Assembly: GCA_944383455.1 (NCBI GenBank)
Contig: CALWPP010000012.1
Coordinates: forward strand, 1-39,008
DNA from: an uncultured Peptostreptococcaceae bacterium
Lineage (GTDB): Bacteria; Bacillota; Clostridia; Peptostreptococcales; Peptostreptococcaceae
Direction of reading: 5' to 3'
DNA length: 39,008 nt
The notes beneath the pieces are model-generated. The model was not told where the DNA came from and ran no database searches. It saw only the letters and a list, made by a program, of their open reading frames with translations. This document shows, in pieces, positions 10,755 through 18,988 of this stretch. How positions within the stretch are numbered: the stretch's first letter is position 1; each line of letters begins with the position of its first letter. Position numbers and translations under genes: made by a program.

Positions 10755-11822
10755 TTATTTTTTAGCATCAAATGCTAAATCTATAAGCTTACTTATTAAA
10801 TCTTTATACTCAATACCACTATATTCCCACATCTTAGGATACATACTTATATCAGTAAACCCTGGTAAAGTATTTATTTCATTTATATAAATTTCACCAT
10901 CTTTTTTATCTATAAAAAAATCTACTCTAGCAAGGCCTTTTCCATCAATCCCTTGAAATGCTTTAATTGCCATACTTCTTATTTTTTCCATAGTTAAATC
11001 ATCAATATTTGCTGGTATTTCACAAGTAGATTTTCCATCTAAATATTTATCTTCGTAAGTGTAAAATTCTTTGGCAGGTTTTATTTCTCCACATATAGAA
11101 GCTTCAATACAATTATTTCCTAAAACTGATACTTCTATTTCACGTGCATCTATTCCTTTTTCTAAAACTATTCTAGTATCATATTTTAGTGCTTCATTTA
11201 TCCCATCTACTAATTCTTCTTTATTTTTGACTTTTGATATACCAACACTTGAACCCATATTAGCAGGTTTTACAAATATAGGATAATTTAGTTTTTCCTC
11301 TATTTTACTTATTTCTAAATCTTTATTATTTTCAAAATCTATTTTAGTAGTAAAAGTATAATCAACTTGAGAAAGTCCCATTTGAGAAAATAAGTTCTTA
11401 CAAATTAATTTATCCATACCAACGCTAGAAGCTAAAACTTTACACCCAACATAAGGTATTTCACTTAACTCAAATAAACCTTGAATAGTTCCATCCTCTC
11501 CATAAGGTCCATGAAGTACTGGAAATATTACATCTATTTTTTTAATAGTTCCATCTTCAAACTTTATTCCAACTTCTCTATTTCCATTTTTAATTAAATT
11601 TATTTCAACATTTTTATTAGATAGTTCTTCCCAACTTCCATTTCTTATATTATCTATATCTTTATCAAAGTAAAGCCACTCACCACTTTTTGTTATACCA
11701 ACTGTTAATATATTATACTTTTCTCTATCTATATTGCTTAGTATAGAAAAAGCGGATGAAATTGAAACATCATGCTCTCCAGACTTTCCACCAAATATTA
11801 CCAACACATTTATTTTATTCAT
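10755..11822 (-). CDS. ddl: D-alanine–D-alanine ligase
   Basis: An ATP-grasp enzyme that joins two D-alanines for the peptidoglycan stem peptide. The protein is 355 residues from MNKINVLVIFGG, which has an AGGAAGG site; the frame open to 11843 has a GTG and no good site. Landmarks are GGKSGEHDVS at the N-terminus, KPANMGSSVGIS in the ATP site, and EINTLPGFT near residue 320. The omega-loop reads EFYTYEDKY, with the Tyr typical of D-Ala-D-Ala ligases rather than the Van D-Ala-D-Lac or D-Ala-D-Ser types, so no vancomycin-resistance role is indicated. Confidence 0.96.
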   Translation of the reverse strand: MNKINVLVIFGGKSGEHDVSISSAFSILSNIDREKYNILTVGITKSGEWLYFDKDIDNIRNGSWEELSNKNVEINLIKNGNREVGIKFEDGTIKKIDVIFPVLHGPYGEDGTIQGLFELSEIPYVGCKVLASSVGMDKLICKNLFSQMGLSQVDYTFTTKIDFENNKDLEISKIEEKLNYPIFVKPANMGSSVGISKVKNKEELVDGINEALKYDTRIVLEKGIDAREIEVSVLGNNCIEASICGEIKPAKEFYTYEDKYLDGKSTCEIPANIDDLTMEKIRSMAIKAFQGIDGKGLARVDFFIDKKDGEIYINEINTLPGFTDISMYPKMWEYSGIEYKDLISKLIDLAFDAKK

Positions 11823-11904
11823 AAAATACACCTTCCTACTCACAATAATAAATAATATATGTATTTATTTTTATATTTGATAATTATAGAGTATTTTTAA
11901 AAAA

Positions 11905-11931
11905 AAATAAAGAAGCAAAGCTTCTTTATTT
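11905..11931 (-). terminator. Terminator of the spoIIR–hydrolase unit
   Basis: A perfect 12-bp stem with a 3-base loop (core GAAGC-AAA-GCTTC), followed on the minus strand by a run of Ts. The stop codon of the hydrolase gene lies inside the stem. Confidence 0.9.
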
Positions 11932-12429
11932 AGCAAAAACATGATTTCCTATTCTCATATATGGACTTAATTTTTTTATCCAGTTACAAGTTGCAATATC
12001 TGGATTCCAAAAATAAATTGCATCATTTGTTGGGTCTTTTCCATAAAGTGCTTCTTGTGCTGCCTTTATTGATGACTCTGTAGGATTAATATTTATTTGA
12101 CCATTTTTTACTACTGAAAATGCATTTTTTTGGTATATAACATCTTTTATATTGTTTGGAAATCTCTCATCCTTTACACGATTTATAACTACTGCAGCTA
12201 CTGCAAGTTGACCCTCATAACTTTCTCCTCTAGCTTCTCCTGCAATAAGTCTTGAAAGAAGTATTAATTCGTCATTAGTTATATTTACAACCTGTTTTTC
12301 TTTTAATTCTTGTTTTTGTTTATATATTGTATTTTTGTTTTGTTCATTTTTATCTGCATAAGATTTTGGTGATATCGCCAAAAAAAGTGCTAAAGATAAA
12401 ATTAAAGTCTTATAAAAAACTTTCATCAT
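11926..12429 (-). CDS. SleB/CwlJ-type cell wall hydrolase, secreted
   Basis: A putative spore cortex-lytic enzyme. Residues 1-25 form a signal peptide ending near SYA. The hydrolase domain of the SleB/CwlJ family follows from about residue 50, with the catalytic region IAGEARGE (62-69; Glu65 the likely acid), then AAVVINRV and the C-terminal FWNPDIATCNWIKK segment. It has a signal but no peptidoglycan-binding domain, unlike classical SleB, and resembles, as I recall, the C. difficile protein encoded next to spoIIR. The ATG overlaps the spoIIR stop (TAATG), so translation is coupled. Two adjacent ATGs make the exact start uncertain by one codon. Confidence 0.88.
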   Translation of the reverse strand: MMKVFYKTLILSLALFLAISPKSYADKNEQNKNTIYKQKQELKEKQVVNITNDELILLSRLIAGEARGESYEGQLAVAAVVINRVKDERFPNNIKDVIYQKNAFSVVKNGQININPTESSIKAAQEALYGKDPTNDAIYFWNPDIATCNWIKKLSPYMRIGNHVFAK

Positions 12430-13082
12430 TAACTCTCCTTACTAAATAAGTTATCCATAATTTCAGCTATTTTAAATTTAACTTTAACTCTAGTTAGGTC
12501 TTTATCATTATCATAAGTTATAAAATCATATTCTTCTTCTGTTAAAATCATTTTTAGTTTTTCATCAGTTTTATCATCAATATAAGCTTTTTCATCTACA
12601 AAACAAAGTGGAGGAAACATAACACACCACCAGTTTTGTCCTTTACCTTCTCCTATAATAACTTTTAACGCTTTATATTTTCCTGCAGGTAAGACTACAT
12701 TAGAATATTGTCTTGTTGGAAAATCGCTATAATCTAATTTAACCGAAATATCATAATTATATCCATTTTCTTTTATAACTTTCTTAGCAACTTCCTTTAT
12801 TTCTTGATATTTACTTTCTATTATTTTTTCGCTTTCACTTATATTTTTAGACTTTTCAAGTTCTGGTCTTAAATATTCAACTACTGCATCCCTTACTTCT
12901 AGTTTTAAATCTTGGTCGCTTTTTGAATCACTATTTGCCAAAACATGAAATCTTATTAATTTTTCTTTGTAATTATAAGAATTATTTTTTATTTTGTTTA
13001 TTTCTCCATTTATAGTAACAGTCATTAAAGATAGTGTAGATATCAAAGAAATTACAGCTAAATATAATTTAAATTTTCTCAT
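12429..13082 (-). CDS. spoIIR: Stage II sporulation protein R
   Basis: The forespore-made, secreted signal that activates the SpoIIGA protease in the mother cell, which then processes pro-sigma-E. The 217 residues start with one membrane or signal segment (about 6-24). The diagnostic motifs RFHVLANSDS, DQDLKLEVRDAVVEYL and NWWCVMFPPLCF follow. It is translationally coupled to the downstream hydrolase. A sigma-F-like promoter lies about 35 bases upstream, which fits its known forespore expression. Confidence 0.95.
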   Translation of the reverse strand: MRKFKLYLAVISLISTLSLMTVTINGEINKIKNNSYNYKEKLIRFHVLANSDSKSDQDLKLEVRDAVVEYLRPELEKSKNISESEKIIESKYQEIKEVAKKVIKENGYNYDISVKLDYSDFPTRQYSNVVLPAGKYKALKVIIGEGKGQNWWCVMFPPLCFVDEKAYIDDKTDEKLKMILTEEEYDFITYDNDKDLTRVKVKFKIAEIMDNLFSKES

Positions 13083-13113
13083 ATTTTAAACCCCCAAATG
13101 TTTTTATATAAGT

Positions 13114-13141
13114 ATTATGTACAAAATAATTTTATCTATAC
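13114..13141 (-). promoter_or_regulatory. Candidate sigma-F promoter of spoIIR
   Basis: On the minus strand GTATA (13137-13141), 14 bases, then GTACATAAT (13114-13122). The sigma-F/G pattern GYATA…GGnnAnAnT is met apart from one position of the -10. spoIIR is a known sigma-F target in other endospore formers. Confidence 0.45.
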
Positions 13142-13143
13142 AA

Positions 13144-13184
13144 AAAAAGGAAATTAATCCTATATTTTAGGTTAATTTCCTTTT
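13144..13184 (-). terminator. Terminator of ispE–GntR unit
   Basis: A long stem with one bulge (AAGGAAATTAA-CCTA against TAGG-A-TTAATTTCCTT) is followed by seven Ts on the minus strand. It begins at the stop of the GntR gene. Confidence 0.85.
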
Positions 13185-13186
13185 AA

Positions 13187-13855
13187 TTATCTATTATTTA
13201 CCATAGTTTTATTAATCATAAATTGCTCTGCTTTTTCTATATGTTCTTTTGCATATTTTTCTGCAAGGTAACTGTCTCTATTTTTTATAGCTTTAAGAAT
13301 TAACTTGTGTTCATTTATTATATTATCAATTGATTCTTCATCTGAAATATAACTTACTCTAAATCTATATACTTGCTCCCATAAAGAGTTTATGAGTTGA
13401 TGAAGTCTTTTGTTATTTGTTGCTTTAAATATATATTCGTGAAATTCAACATCTTTTTTCAAAAATTCATCTACACTAGAATTTTTCTTTATTTGCTTTG
13501 ATATTTTTTCTAGGTTTTTTATATCATCATTAGTCATTCTCTCTGTTGCAAGATAAGCTGCAAGACCCTCTAGACTTGCTCTTATTTCTAATACTTCAAC
13601 AATATCTTTTATAGACATATCAGCAACATAAGCACCTTTTCTTGGAATCATAACAACAAGACCTTCAAGCTCTAGTTTTCTTATGGCTTCTCTTACAGGA
13701 GTCCTACTTACACCTAAAGTCTCTGCCAATTGAACTTCCATAAGTCTTTGGCCTGGTGTTAAATTTCCACTCAGTATAGCTTCTCTTAAATTTTCAAAAA
13801 CAATATCTCTAAGAGGTTTGTATTCATCTATATTTATTTTGGATAAATTATCCAT
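13187..13855 (-). CDS. GntR-family transcriptional regulator, FadR/FCD subfamily
   Basis: A 222-residue cytoplasmic regulator. The N-terminal winged helix includes LAETLGVSRTPVREAIRKLE (43-62) and the wing PRKGAYVA (71-78). An all-helical FCD ligand-binding domain follows, with a metal-site pattern (Asp in KKDVEFHEYIF, later His in NEHKLIL and KEHIEKA). Ligand and targets are unknown. It overlaps the end of ispE by eight bases, so it is co-translated with an isoprenoid gene, and it precedes spoIIR. A similar arrangement is, as I recall, present in C. difficile. A dicarboxylate or sugar-acid effector would be typical of the family. Confidence 0.93.
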   Translation of the reverse strand: MDNLSKINIDEYKPLRDIVFENLREAILSGNLTPGQRLMEVQLAETLGVSRTPVREAIRKLELEGLVVMIPRKGAYVADMSIKDIVEVLEIRASLEGLAAYLATERMTNDDIKNLEKISKQIKKNSSVDEFLKKDVEFHEYIFKATNNKRLHQLINSLWEQVYRFRVSYISDEESIDNIINEHKLILKAIKNRDSYLAEKYAKEHIEKAEQFMINKTMVNNR

Positions 13856-14720
13856 CTATTATCTCAACTCCTTTTAAGCTACTCTTTGTAATATATACTT
13901 GATTATATTTTTTTAAAAGCTCATTCTTTGCACTTAAAATATTTTCCTCTGAGTCATAAATACCAAATACTGTTGGACCACTCCCACTCATAATAGTTCC
14001 AAGCGAATTAGTGCTCATTATATTTTTTATTTCATTTATTTCTTTGTGCATTTTAGTAGTTACATTTTCAAGAACATTTTTCATATTTCTTGATAAATTT
14101 AAGGTATCCTTATTTTTTAAACATTCGATTAAATATTTATTATTAGGTCTATTTTCTAGATTATTTATGTCAATATTACTATATACATCTTTTGTTGATA
14201 CAAATAAATCTGGCTTACAAACTAATATATAGACATTATCTTCAAGACTTGGTAAATCTTTTAATTTTTCGCCTATATTAGTAGCAAGTTTTGTTCCTCC
14301 TTCTATACAAAAAGGTACATCAGCACCTAATTTAAGTCCTATCTCTTTTAATTTATCTTTTGTTAAATTTAAATTCCACATCTTATTAAGCCCAACTAAA
14401 ACACCCGCACAATTAGTACTACCTCCTGCTAAGCCTCCTGCTACTGGAATATTTTTTTCAATATAGACTTCTACTCCTTTATTTATATTATAAGTTTTTT
14501 TTATAAGTTTCACAGCCTTATAAACTATATTAGATTCATCAACAGGTATTTCCACACTATCAGTTTTTATTATTATCTTATCATAATCAATCTCTTTTAT
14601 ATATAAAATGTCATATAAATCTATACTTTGCATAATCATTTCAACCAAATGATAACCATCTTCTCTTTTTCCAACTATATCAATAGATAAATTTATTTTT
14701 GCTCTAGTCTTTAGTTTCAT
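13848..14720 (-). CDS. ispE: 4-diphosphocytidyl-2-C-methyl-D-erythritol kinase
   Basis: A GHMP kinase of the methylerythritol-phosphate isoprenoid pathway. The 290 residues show RAKINLSIDIVGKREDGYH at the N-terminus, the glycine-rich ATP loop PVAGGLAGGSTN and the C-terminal GTIMSGSGPTVFG motif. ATG start with a GGAGGG site. It lies after the sipL terminator, and a TATAAT-like box at 14747-14752 may serve as its promoter, although no good -35 is seen. Its 3' end overlaps the GntR regulator gene. Confidence 0.96.
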   Translation of the reverse strand: MKLKTRAKINLSIDIVGKREDGYHLVEMIMQSIDLYDILYIKEIDYDKIIIKTDSVEIPVDESNIVYKAVKLIKKTYNINKGVEVYIEKNIPVAGGLAGGSTNCAGVLVGLNKMWNLNLTKDKLKEIGLKLGADVPFCIEGGTKLATNIGEKLKDLPSLEDNVYILVCKPDLFVSTKDVYSNIDINNLENRPNNKYLIECLKNKDTLNLSRNMKNVLENVTTKMHKEINEIKNIMSTNSLGTIMSGSGPTVFGIYDSEENILSAKNELLKKYNQVYITKSSLKGVEIIDG

Positions 14721-14767
14721 AAACCCTCCAAAAAAGTAATAAATAAATTATACTACAAAAACAAAAT

Positions 14768-14790
14768 AATAGGGGAATAAATCCCCTATT
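14768..14790 (-). terminator. Terminator of sipL
   Basis: An 8-bp perfect stem AATAGGGG/CCCCTATT with a 7-base loop lies at the sipL stop codon and is followed by a T-rich stretch (ATTTTG) on the minus strand. Confidence 0.8.
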
Positions 14791-16333
14791 AATCAAATAA
14801 TGAAACTTTCTTTTCTAAAATTAAACATTTACCCTTAGGAAGTGGCTCATCAAGTTTTAGTTCATTTATATCCGCTATTTCCTCCTCAGTAGTATTATAT
14901 CTTTTTGCAACATCCCAAAGAGTATCACCTTCTTTACATAAATAAACTATTAAACTTGGTGCTTTTGATAAATCATAATCTCCTAAGTCCTCACCCTTTA
15001 TTATAAATCTTTCTGATTTTTTTATTACAGCTTCTGTATGTCTTTTTATTTTTATAGTTACATCTATTTCATCTCTACTTAAATCAACATCTAGCTTTTC
15101 TATTGAGACACTATTAAATACCCTACAATTATCATCAAGATTATTTATAGTCATATCGTGTTCAAAAGGTATTTCTTCACTTATTTTATAAATTGGTTCA
15201 ATTCCTTCAACAGGAGTGTATAATATATCTATTTTAACTATACCTTGTATTACACTTTTTTCATTTTCTATATAACTATTTTCAATAGAAATATTAGCAC
15301 AAGCACTAACTATACTTTTTATTTGTATATTATTACTATTTTTTATACTTTCTCTTATATTAAAGTTTTCTACGTCTGAACTTAATAATTTATTTACATC
15401 TACTGACTTATGCTCAAATTTAAGTACTTTCTGTGGTGAATAAGCATCTTTTAGTATTTCTCTATTTACCTCATCTAAAACTTTAACAACAGAACAAACA
15501 GTACAATCTATCTCAAGATTTCCACTATTTCCTTCTAAAGACTTAAAATTATAGTTAAAATCTCCTAAAGATATTAAGACTTCTTCTCTCATTCCCTCGA
15601 AAGCACCAGGCATTTCTATAAATTGAGTAAAGTCTATTCCTATTTTATCAAGCTCAACTACTTCAGATTCATAAGTAGTTGCAAGTGGATTAATCTCAAC
15701 ACATCCACCAATTATGACTTTATTATCAGTTACTCTACTGTCTTTTATTTTAACACAAGGATTTAAACTTACTATAGAATCTATTTCATCTGTATTTATA
15801 CTTATATTATCCTTTACTGCACTTTCTCCTCTTTCTATTCCTACTATATCTAAATAAGTTCTTTCTTTTCTTGACTTTTGTACATCATCAACTTGTGTCA
15901 CATCTTTTACTATTTCTAGTCTTTCTTTATTAAATAAACTACCTCTTAAATTCATTAATGAACCTACTTTTATTTTTCTTTCATTCATTATAGAAGCATC
16001 TATATGCTCAACCTCAGCAAATAACATACATTCCATTCCTTGATTTATACTATCTCGCTCAAAAACTTCATTTATATCTATTTTTCCATCTATATTTGAT
16101 ATAGTTTTTTTGTCCATTGCTAAGTATATTATGTTATAACTAAAGTGTCCCCTACAAGTAACCTTAGAATCCCCTAATTCTATTTTTTTTATAGATATGT
16201 ATCCTTCTGATTTTATTATTTCATAAACATCTGCTTTTTTATCTGGTACAACAATTTCTGACTCTATAAAAGTTTGTAACTTTCCAAAATCAATTCTATC
16301 ATCAATTTTTATTGTATCTTTAACTAACTCCAT
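14789..16333 (-). CDS. sipL: SipL, spore coat assembly protein with LysM domain
   Basis: A mother-cell protein that in C. difficile binds SpoIVA through its LysM domain and is needed for coat localisation. The 514 residues contain repeated DUF3794 (SPOCS) beta domains through about residue 450. A C-terminal LysM domain (about 463-510) reads YLCKEGDTLWDVAKRYN and later LPKGKCLILE. This architecture and the position between ispE and veg-yabG identify it as SipL rather than SpoVID or SafA. ATG with a GAGGGGG site. It has a terminator on both sides and is probably monocistronic. Sigma-E control would be expected, but I did not find a convincing promoter. Confidence 0.88.
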   Translation of the reverse strand: MELVKDTIKIDDRIDFGKLQTFIESEIVVPDKKADVYEIIKSEGYISIKKIELGDSKVTCRGHFSYNIIYLAMDKKTISNIDGKIDINEVFERDSINQGMECMLFAEVEHIDASIMNERKIKVGSLMNLRGSLFNKERLEIVKDVTQVDDVQKSRKERTYLDIVGIERGESAVKDNISINTDEIDSIVSLNPCVKIKDSRVTDNKVIIGGCVEINPLATTYESEVVELDKIGIDFTQFIEMPGAFEGMREEVLISLGDFNYNFKSLEGNSGNLEIDCTVCSVVKVLDEVNREILKDAYSPQKVLKFEHKSVDVNKLLSSDVENFNIRESIKNSNNIQIKSIVSACANISIENSYIENEKSVIQGIVKIDILYTPVEGIEPIYKISEEIPFEHDMTINNLDDNCRVFNSVSIEKLDVDLSRDEIDVTIKIKRHTEAVIKKSERFIIKGEDLGDYDLSKAPSLIVYLCKEGDTLWDVAKRYNTTEEEIADINELKLDEPLPKGKCLILEKKVSLFD

Positions 16334-16391
16334 TTTATCCCCCTCTAAAATATAAATATCATACTATATTTATATTTTAAAAACGAAAAAA

Positions 16392-16419
16392 AATTACACC
16401 TATTTTTATAGGTATAATT
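16392..16419 (-). terminator. Terminator of veg
   Basis: A 12-bp stem with one G-U pair (AATTATACCTAT against ATAGGTGTAATT) and a 4-base loop, followed by eight Ts on the minus strand, just past the veg stop. Confidence 0.9.
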
Positions 16420-16421
16420 TT

Positions 16422-16685
16422 TTAGGTTATACTCAAATTATTTTTTTTGTAAACTTTAAGTTTTACAGTTGATGTCAATAAATCTGAGTAACTATATGAT
16501 ACTCTTAAAAAACCTGATGGTTCATTATCTAGTCTTACAACAAAAATACTAGGATAAACCTTCTCAAGAACCCCTTTTTTGGTTACTATTTGCTTTCTTC
16601 CTTTGTCAGCACTTAGAAGTATTGTTTTTCCTAAGTGATTTTCTAAACTACTTCTTATTTGGTTTAGAGTGTTTATAGTTGCCAT
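16422..16685 (-). CDS. veg: Veg protein
   Basis: A small conserved Firmicute protein of 87 residues. In Bacillus subtilis Veg is very strongly expressed and has been linked to biofilm formation and spore outgrowth. It has the family signature: an N-terminal helix, then an SH3-like beta core with VLEKVYPSIFVVRLD and RVSYSYSDLLT. ATG with an AGAGGG site. It is preceded by two strong tandem promoters and ended by a strong terminator, so it is expressed as a single abundant message. Confidence 0.95.
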   Translation of the reverse strand: MATINTLNQIRSSLENHLGKTILLSADKGRKQIVTKKGVLEKVYPSIFVVRLDNEPSGFLRVSYSYSDLLTSTVKLKVYKKNNLSIT

Positions 16686-16719
16686 TTGACCACCCTCTTA
16701 AAAATTTAAGTATGTTTAC

Positions 16720-16748
16720 ATAATATCATACTATTTTTTTTGTGTCAA
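16720..16748 (-). promoter_or_regulatory. Proximal veg promoter
   Basis: On the minus strand TTGACA (16743-16748), 17 bases, then TATTAT (16720-16725), with a TG one base before the -10 (extended -10). Near-consensus sigma-A promoter, about 35 bases before the veg ATG. Confidence 0.85.
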
Positions 16749-16762
16749 ACGACGAACTAAAT

Positions 16763-16791
16763 ATTTTATATATTTTTTATACAAAAGTCAA
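16763..16791 (-). promoter_or_regulatory. Distal veg promoter
   Basis: On the minus strand TTGACT (16786-16791), 17 bases, then TAAAAT (16763-16768). It is a second sigma-A-type promoter 43 bases upstream of the first and starts 14 bases after the yabG stop. Confidence 0.65.
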
Positions 16792-16805
16792 TACTTTTTA
16801 TAAAG

Positions 16806-17657
16806 TTAATATAAAAATTTAGGCATAGCCCATCTAAATTTTCCTTTTGTTTCAAATCCACCAACACCATCAACTCCTGTTACAGTCTGTTCTAATATTT
16901 CTGATAATGGAACCACTGTATCTATCCTTGAACAAGCAATTTTTTCTACAATAAAAACAGGGTCTAGAGCATGTATTTTTATTCTTGCAGGAGAAGATGC
17001 ATAATTTGCTCCAGCTTTTATAAGTTGTTCATAATTTGATTGGCAAGCACCAGCAAAAATTACTAGATTATCCTTGTTTGGCTCCCACTTTCTAGCTTGT
17101 TTTACGGACTTTATAAAATTTATAGAATTTCTATAGTTTGATAAATCCGAAATATTTCCATTTTTTACAGTTAATGAATCGTGACCTGTTACAACCAAAA
17201 TATCTGGATTATGCTTTTGTAAAAGTCTAATAACTTCTTTGTGTTGGTTTTGCTCTGGAACTGCAACACCAACTGCAGGTATTCCAAGTTCTGAATAAAC
17301 ATCAAGACAAATTTTTAAAAACTCTTTATCTCCATCAAGCTGTAAAACCTTTCCTGGCATTCCATATATCTTTTCACTTTTTTGTACTTTTTCAACATTT
17401 CTAAATGGACTTTTATTAAGTGATTTTATATTTCTAATACTTAATAAATCCAAAACATTATTATCTATAACTATATTTTTTAAATCTTTATTATTAACAA
17501 ACTCCAAATCATCTATATTAGAGTCTGCAATTAATCTAAATGCAATTCCTTTTAAAATTACAGTTTCATTTCCCTTTTTATCTTTTCTTATATCTATTAT
17601 TTTAAATACTGTGTCGTGATTATATGATTTTCGAGTAACTATATCTCCTATTTTCAT
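16806..17657 (-). CDS. yabG: Sporulation-specific protease YabG
   Basis: A mother-cell protease that trims spore coat proteins; in C. difficile it also processes the germination proteins preproSleC and CspBA. The 283 residues begin with the SH3-like KIGDIVTRKSYN segment. The protease region has VVTGHDSL (His159) and FAGACQSNYEQLIKAGANYA (Cys205), which I take to be the conserved His and Cys of the family. Both the length and the place next to veg are usual. ATG with an AGGGAGG site. A sigma-K-type promoter lies immediately upstream. No clear terminator separates it from the veg promoters. Confidence 0.95.
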   Translation of the reverse strand: MKIGDIVTRKSYNHDTVFKIIDIRKDKKGNETVILKGIAFRLIADSNIDDLEFVNNKDLKNIVIDNNVLDLLSIRNIKSLNKSPFRNVEKVQKSEKIYGMPGKVLQLDGDKEFLKICLDVYSELGIPAVGVAVPEQNQHKEVIRLLQKHNPDILVVTGHDSLTVKNGNISDLSNYRNSINFIKSVKQARKWEPNKDNLVIFAGACQSNYEQLIKAGANYASSPARIKIHALDPVFIVEKIACSRIDTVVPLSEILEQTVTGVDGVGGFETKGKFRWAMPKFLY

Positions 17658-17684
17658 AATGTCCTCCCTAATAATGTCTTTATT

Positions 17685-17711
17685 TATATTATGCTTGTCA
17701 AGTTATTCAGT
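17685..17711 (-). promoter_or_regulatory. Candidate sigma-K promoter of yabG
   Basis: On the minus strand AC (17710-17711), a 16-base spacer, then CATAATATA (17685-17693), matching the sigma-K pattern AC-N16/17-CATAnnnTA exactly. yabG is a known late mother-cell gene. It lies about 28 bases before the ATG. Confidence 0.6.
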
Positions 17712-17723
17712 TACTCTAAGTAA

Positions 17724-17754
17724 AAAAATCCTCTGAAAAATTCAGAGGATTTTT
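17724..17754 (-). terminator. Terminator of the methyltransferase–SEC-C operon
   Basis: A perfect 14-bp stem (core ATCCTCTGAA and its complement) with a 3-base loop and T-rich ends lies three bases after the SEC-C gene stop. It isolates the operon from the sporulation block. Confidence 0.9.
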
Positions 17755-17757
17755 AAA

Positions 17758-18255
17758 TTATTTTCCACAACATTTTTTGTACTTTTTACCACTACCACAA
17801 GTACAAGGGTCATTTCTTCCTATTTTAACTTCTTTTACAACAGTTTTTGTTGATTTATAAGATTTTTCAATTTCTTTTCTCTTTGATTTATCTAATATAT
17901 TATCCCATCCTGGTAAGTTGTATAACCAATGAGCTTCAACAGCTACCATATTATAGTATAATTTTTCCCAATCTATGTCTATTGTAATGTCAGTATCTTC
18001 TTCTATCTCATCTAAATTTATATCCTTTTTTAAGCTCTCTGAAATTCCATCGATAAACCCCATAAAAAATTCATTTGAAGTATTATATTTTTTGGCTAAT
18101 TCACTTACATTTCCTTTTACTACTTCTTCTTTATTATTTAATATTTCATTGTATATAGAAGCTTCTACCTTTAAGTACTCTTCCCAAAACTTAACTTCTT
18201 TTTCTTGACTTTCGTGATTATCACTTAAGTTTCTCCACTTAGTATATAAGCTCAT
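17758..18255 (-). CDS. SEC-C zinc-motif protein, unknown role
   Basis: A 165-residue soluble protein. Its last 17 residues, [17 protein letters not shown], are a textbook SEC-C zinc-binding motif (Cys151, 153, 162, 163), also found at the end of SecA, where it binds zinc and SecB or ribosomes. The first 140 residues are mostly helical and acidic, and I do not recognise them. ATG 23 bases after the UPF0489 gene; it is the last gene of the four-gene operon. Function unknown; a chaperone- or ribosome-associated role is possible but not shown. Confidence 0.85.
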   Translation of the reverse strand: MSLYTKWRNLSDNHESQEKEVKFWEEYLKVEASIYNEILNNKEEVVKGNVSELAKKYNTSNEFFMGFIDGISESLKKDINLDEIEEDTDITIDIDWEKLYYNMVAVEAHWLYNLPGWDNILDKSKRKEIEKSYKSTKTVVKEVKIGRNDPCTCGSGKKYKKCCGK

Positions 18256-18278
18256 CTTTGGCCTCCTAATTATATAAT

Positions 18279-18986
18279 TTATCTTATTATATCATAATTA
18301 AATATTTCTTTTAATACTTTTATTGCATAATCCTGATTTATAAAGTAAGGACTTGTAGCAATTGTTATAGTTTTTGATTTATTTATTAAACTTCTTATTT
18401 TGTCAACTTTTTTATTGTATGGTATATAATCCATATCTCTTGAGAATATATCAAGGTCTATATCAAGCACAAATTCTTCATCAGTATCAAAATTAAATCC
18501 ATAAGAACTATCAATTATTACCACATCTTTAAATATTTTTTTATTAAGTGCAGGTTTTATAAAACTTCCAACATTTAAAACTTCGTTTGTGTATCTAAAT
18601 ACATCATTTATATCATCTATATCAACTTCATAATTGTTAGGCTCTCTAGTGTCTTTATGTTGATCTATATGGACTAACAAACATCCTTTATTAAAATAGT
18701 TTTCTTTTAAACTTTTTATCCAAAAATAAAATGCGTGATTATGATTATCAAAAATATAGATATCTTTGTTGTTTAATTTATATCTTACTAAATTTTTAAT
18801 ACCTTTTGCTCTTACTTCAACACCTTCATCTATTTCATTAAATACTATTTCATCACCAACAAAAACATCATCTAAATTTCCATTTATTAATTTTGGTACA
18901 AATATTTCTTTGTTTTCTCTTTCATAAAACGAAAAAATATTATTTCCAACTGGTCTTTTAATATAAAAACCTTTATAATTCTCCAA
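18279..18986 (-). CDS. UPF0489 family protein
   Basis: A 235-residue protein with motifs of the uncharacterised UPF0489 family (related to human C5orf22): [10 protein letters not shown] (80-89), [10 protein letters not shown] (103-112), NVGSFI (138-143) and VLDIDLDIF (173-181). The HxDxH and DxDxD patterns resemble the metal sites of arginase/deacetylase-fold enzymes, so a metal-dependent hydrolase is conceivable, but no substrate is known. The first 70 residues look like a separate small beta domain. The start is TTG, with AAGGAG inside the end of the preceding gene, two bases after its stop. It is tightly coupled to the pseudouridine synthase. Confidence 0.75.
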   Translation of the reverse strand: MENYKGFYIKRPVGNNIFSFYERENKEIFVPKLINGNLDDVFVGDEIVFNEIDEGVEVRAKGIKNLVRYKLNNKDIYIFDNHNHAFYFWIKSLKENYFNKGCLLVHIDQHKDTREPNNYEVDIDDINDVFRYTNEVLNVGSFIKPALNKKIFKDVVIIDSSYGFNFDTDEEFVLDIDLDIFSRDMDYIPYNKKVDKIRSLINKSKTITIATSPYFINQDYAIKVLKEIFNYDIIR

Positions 18987-18988
18987 AA

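Noticed and set aside
10755..11822. VanA/VanC-type ligase
   Set aside because: The omega-loop Tyr and the pairing with murI fit an ordinary D-Ala-D-Ala ligase, and no vanH, vanX or vanT neighbours are present.
17690..17700. TTGACA box upstream of yabG as a sigma-A promoter
   Set aside because: The nearest acceptable -10 is 19 bases away and weak; the sigma-K pattern fits better.
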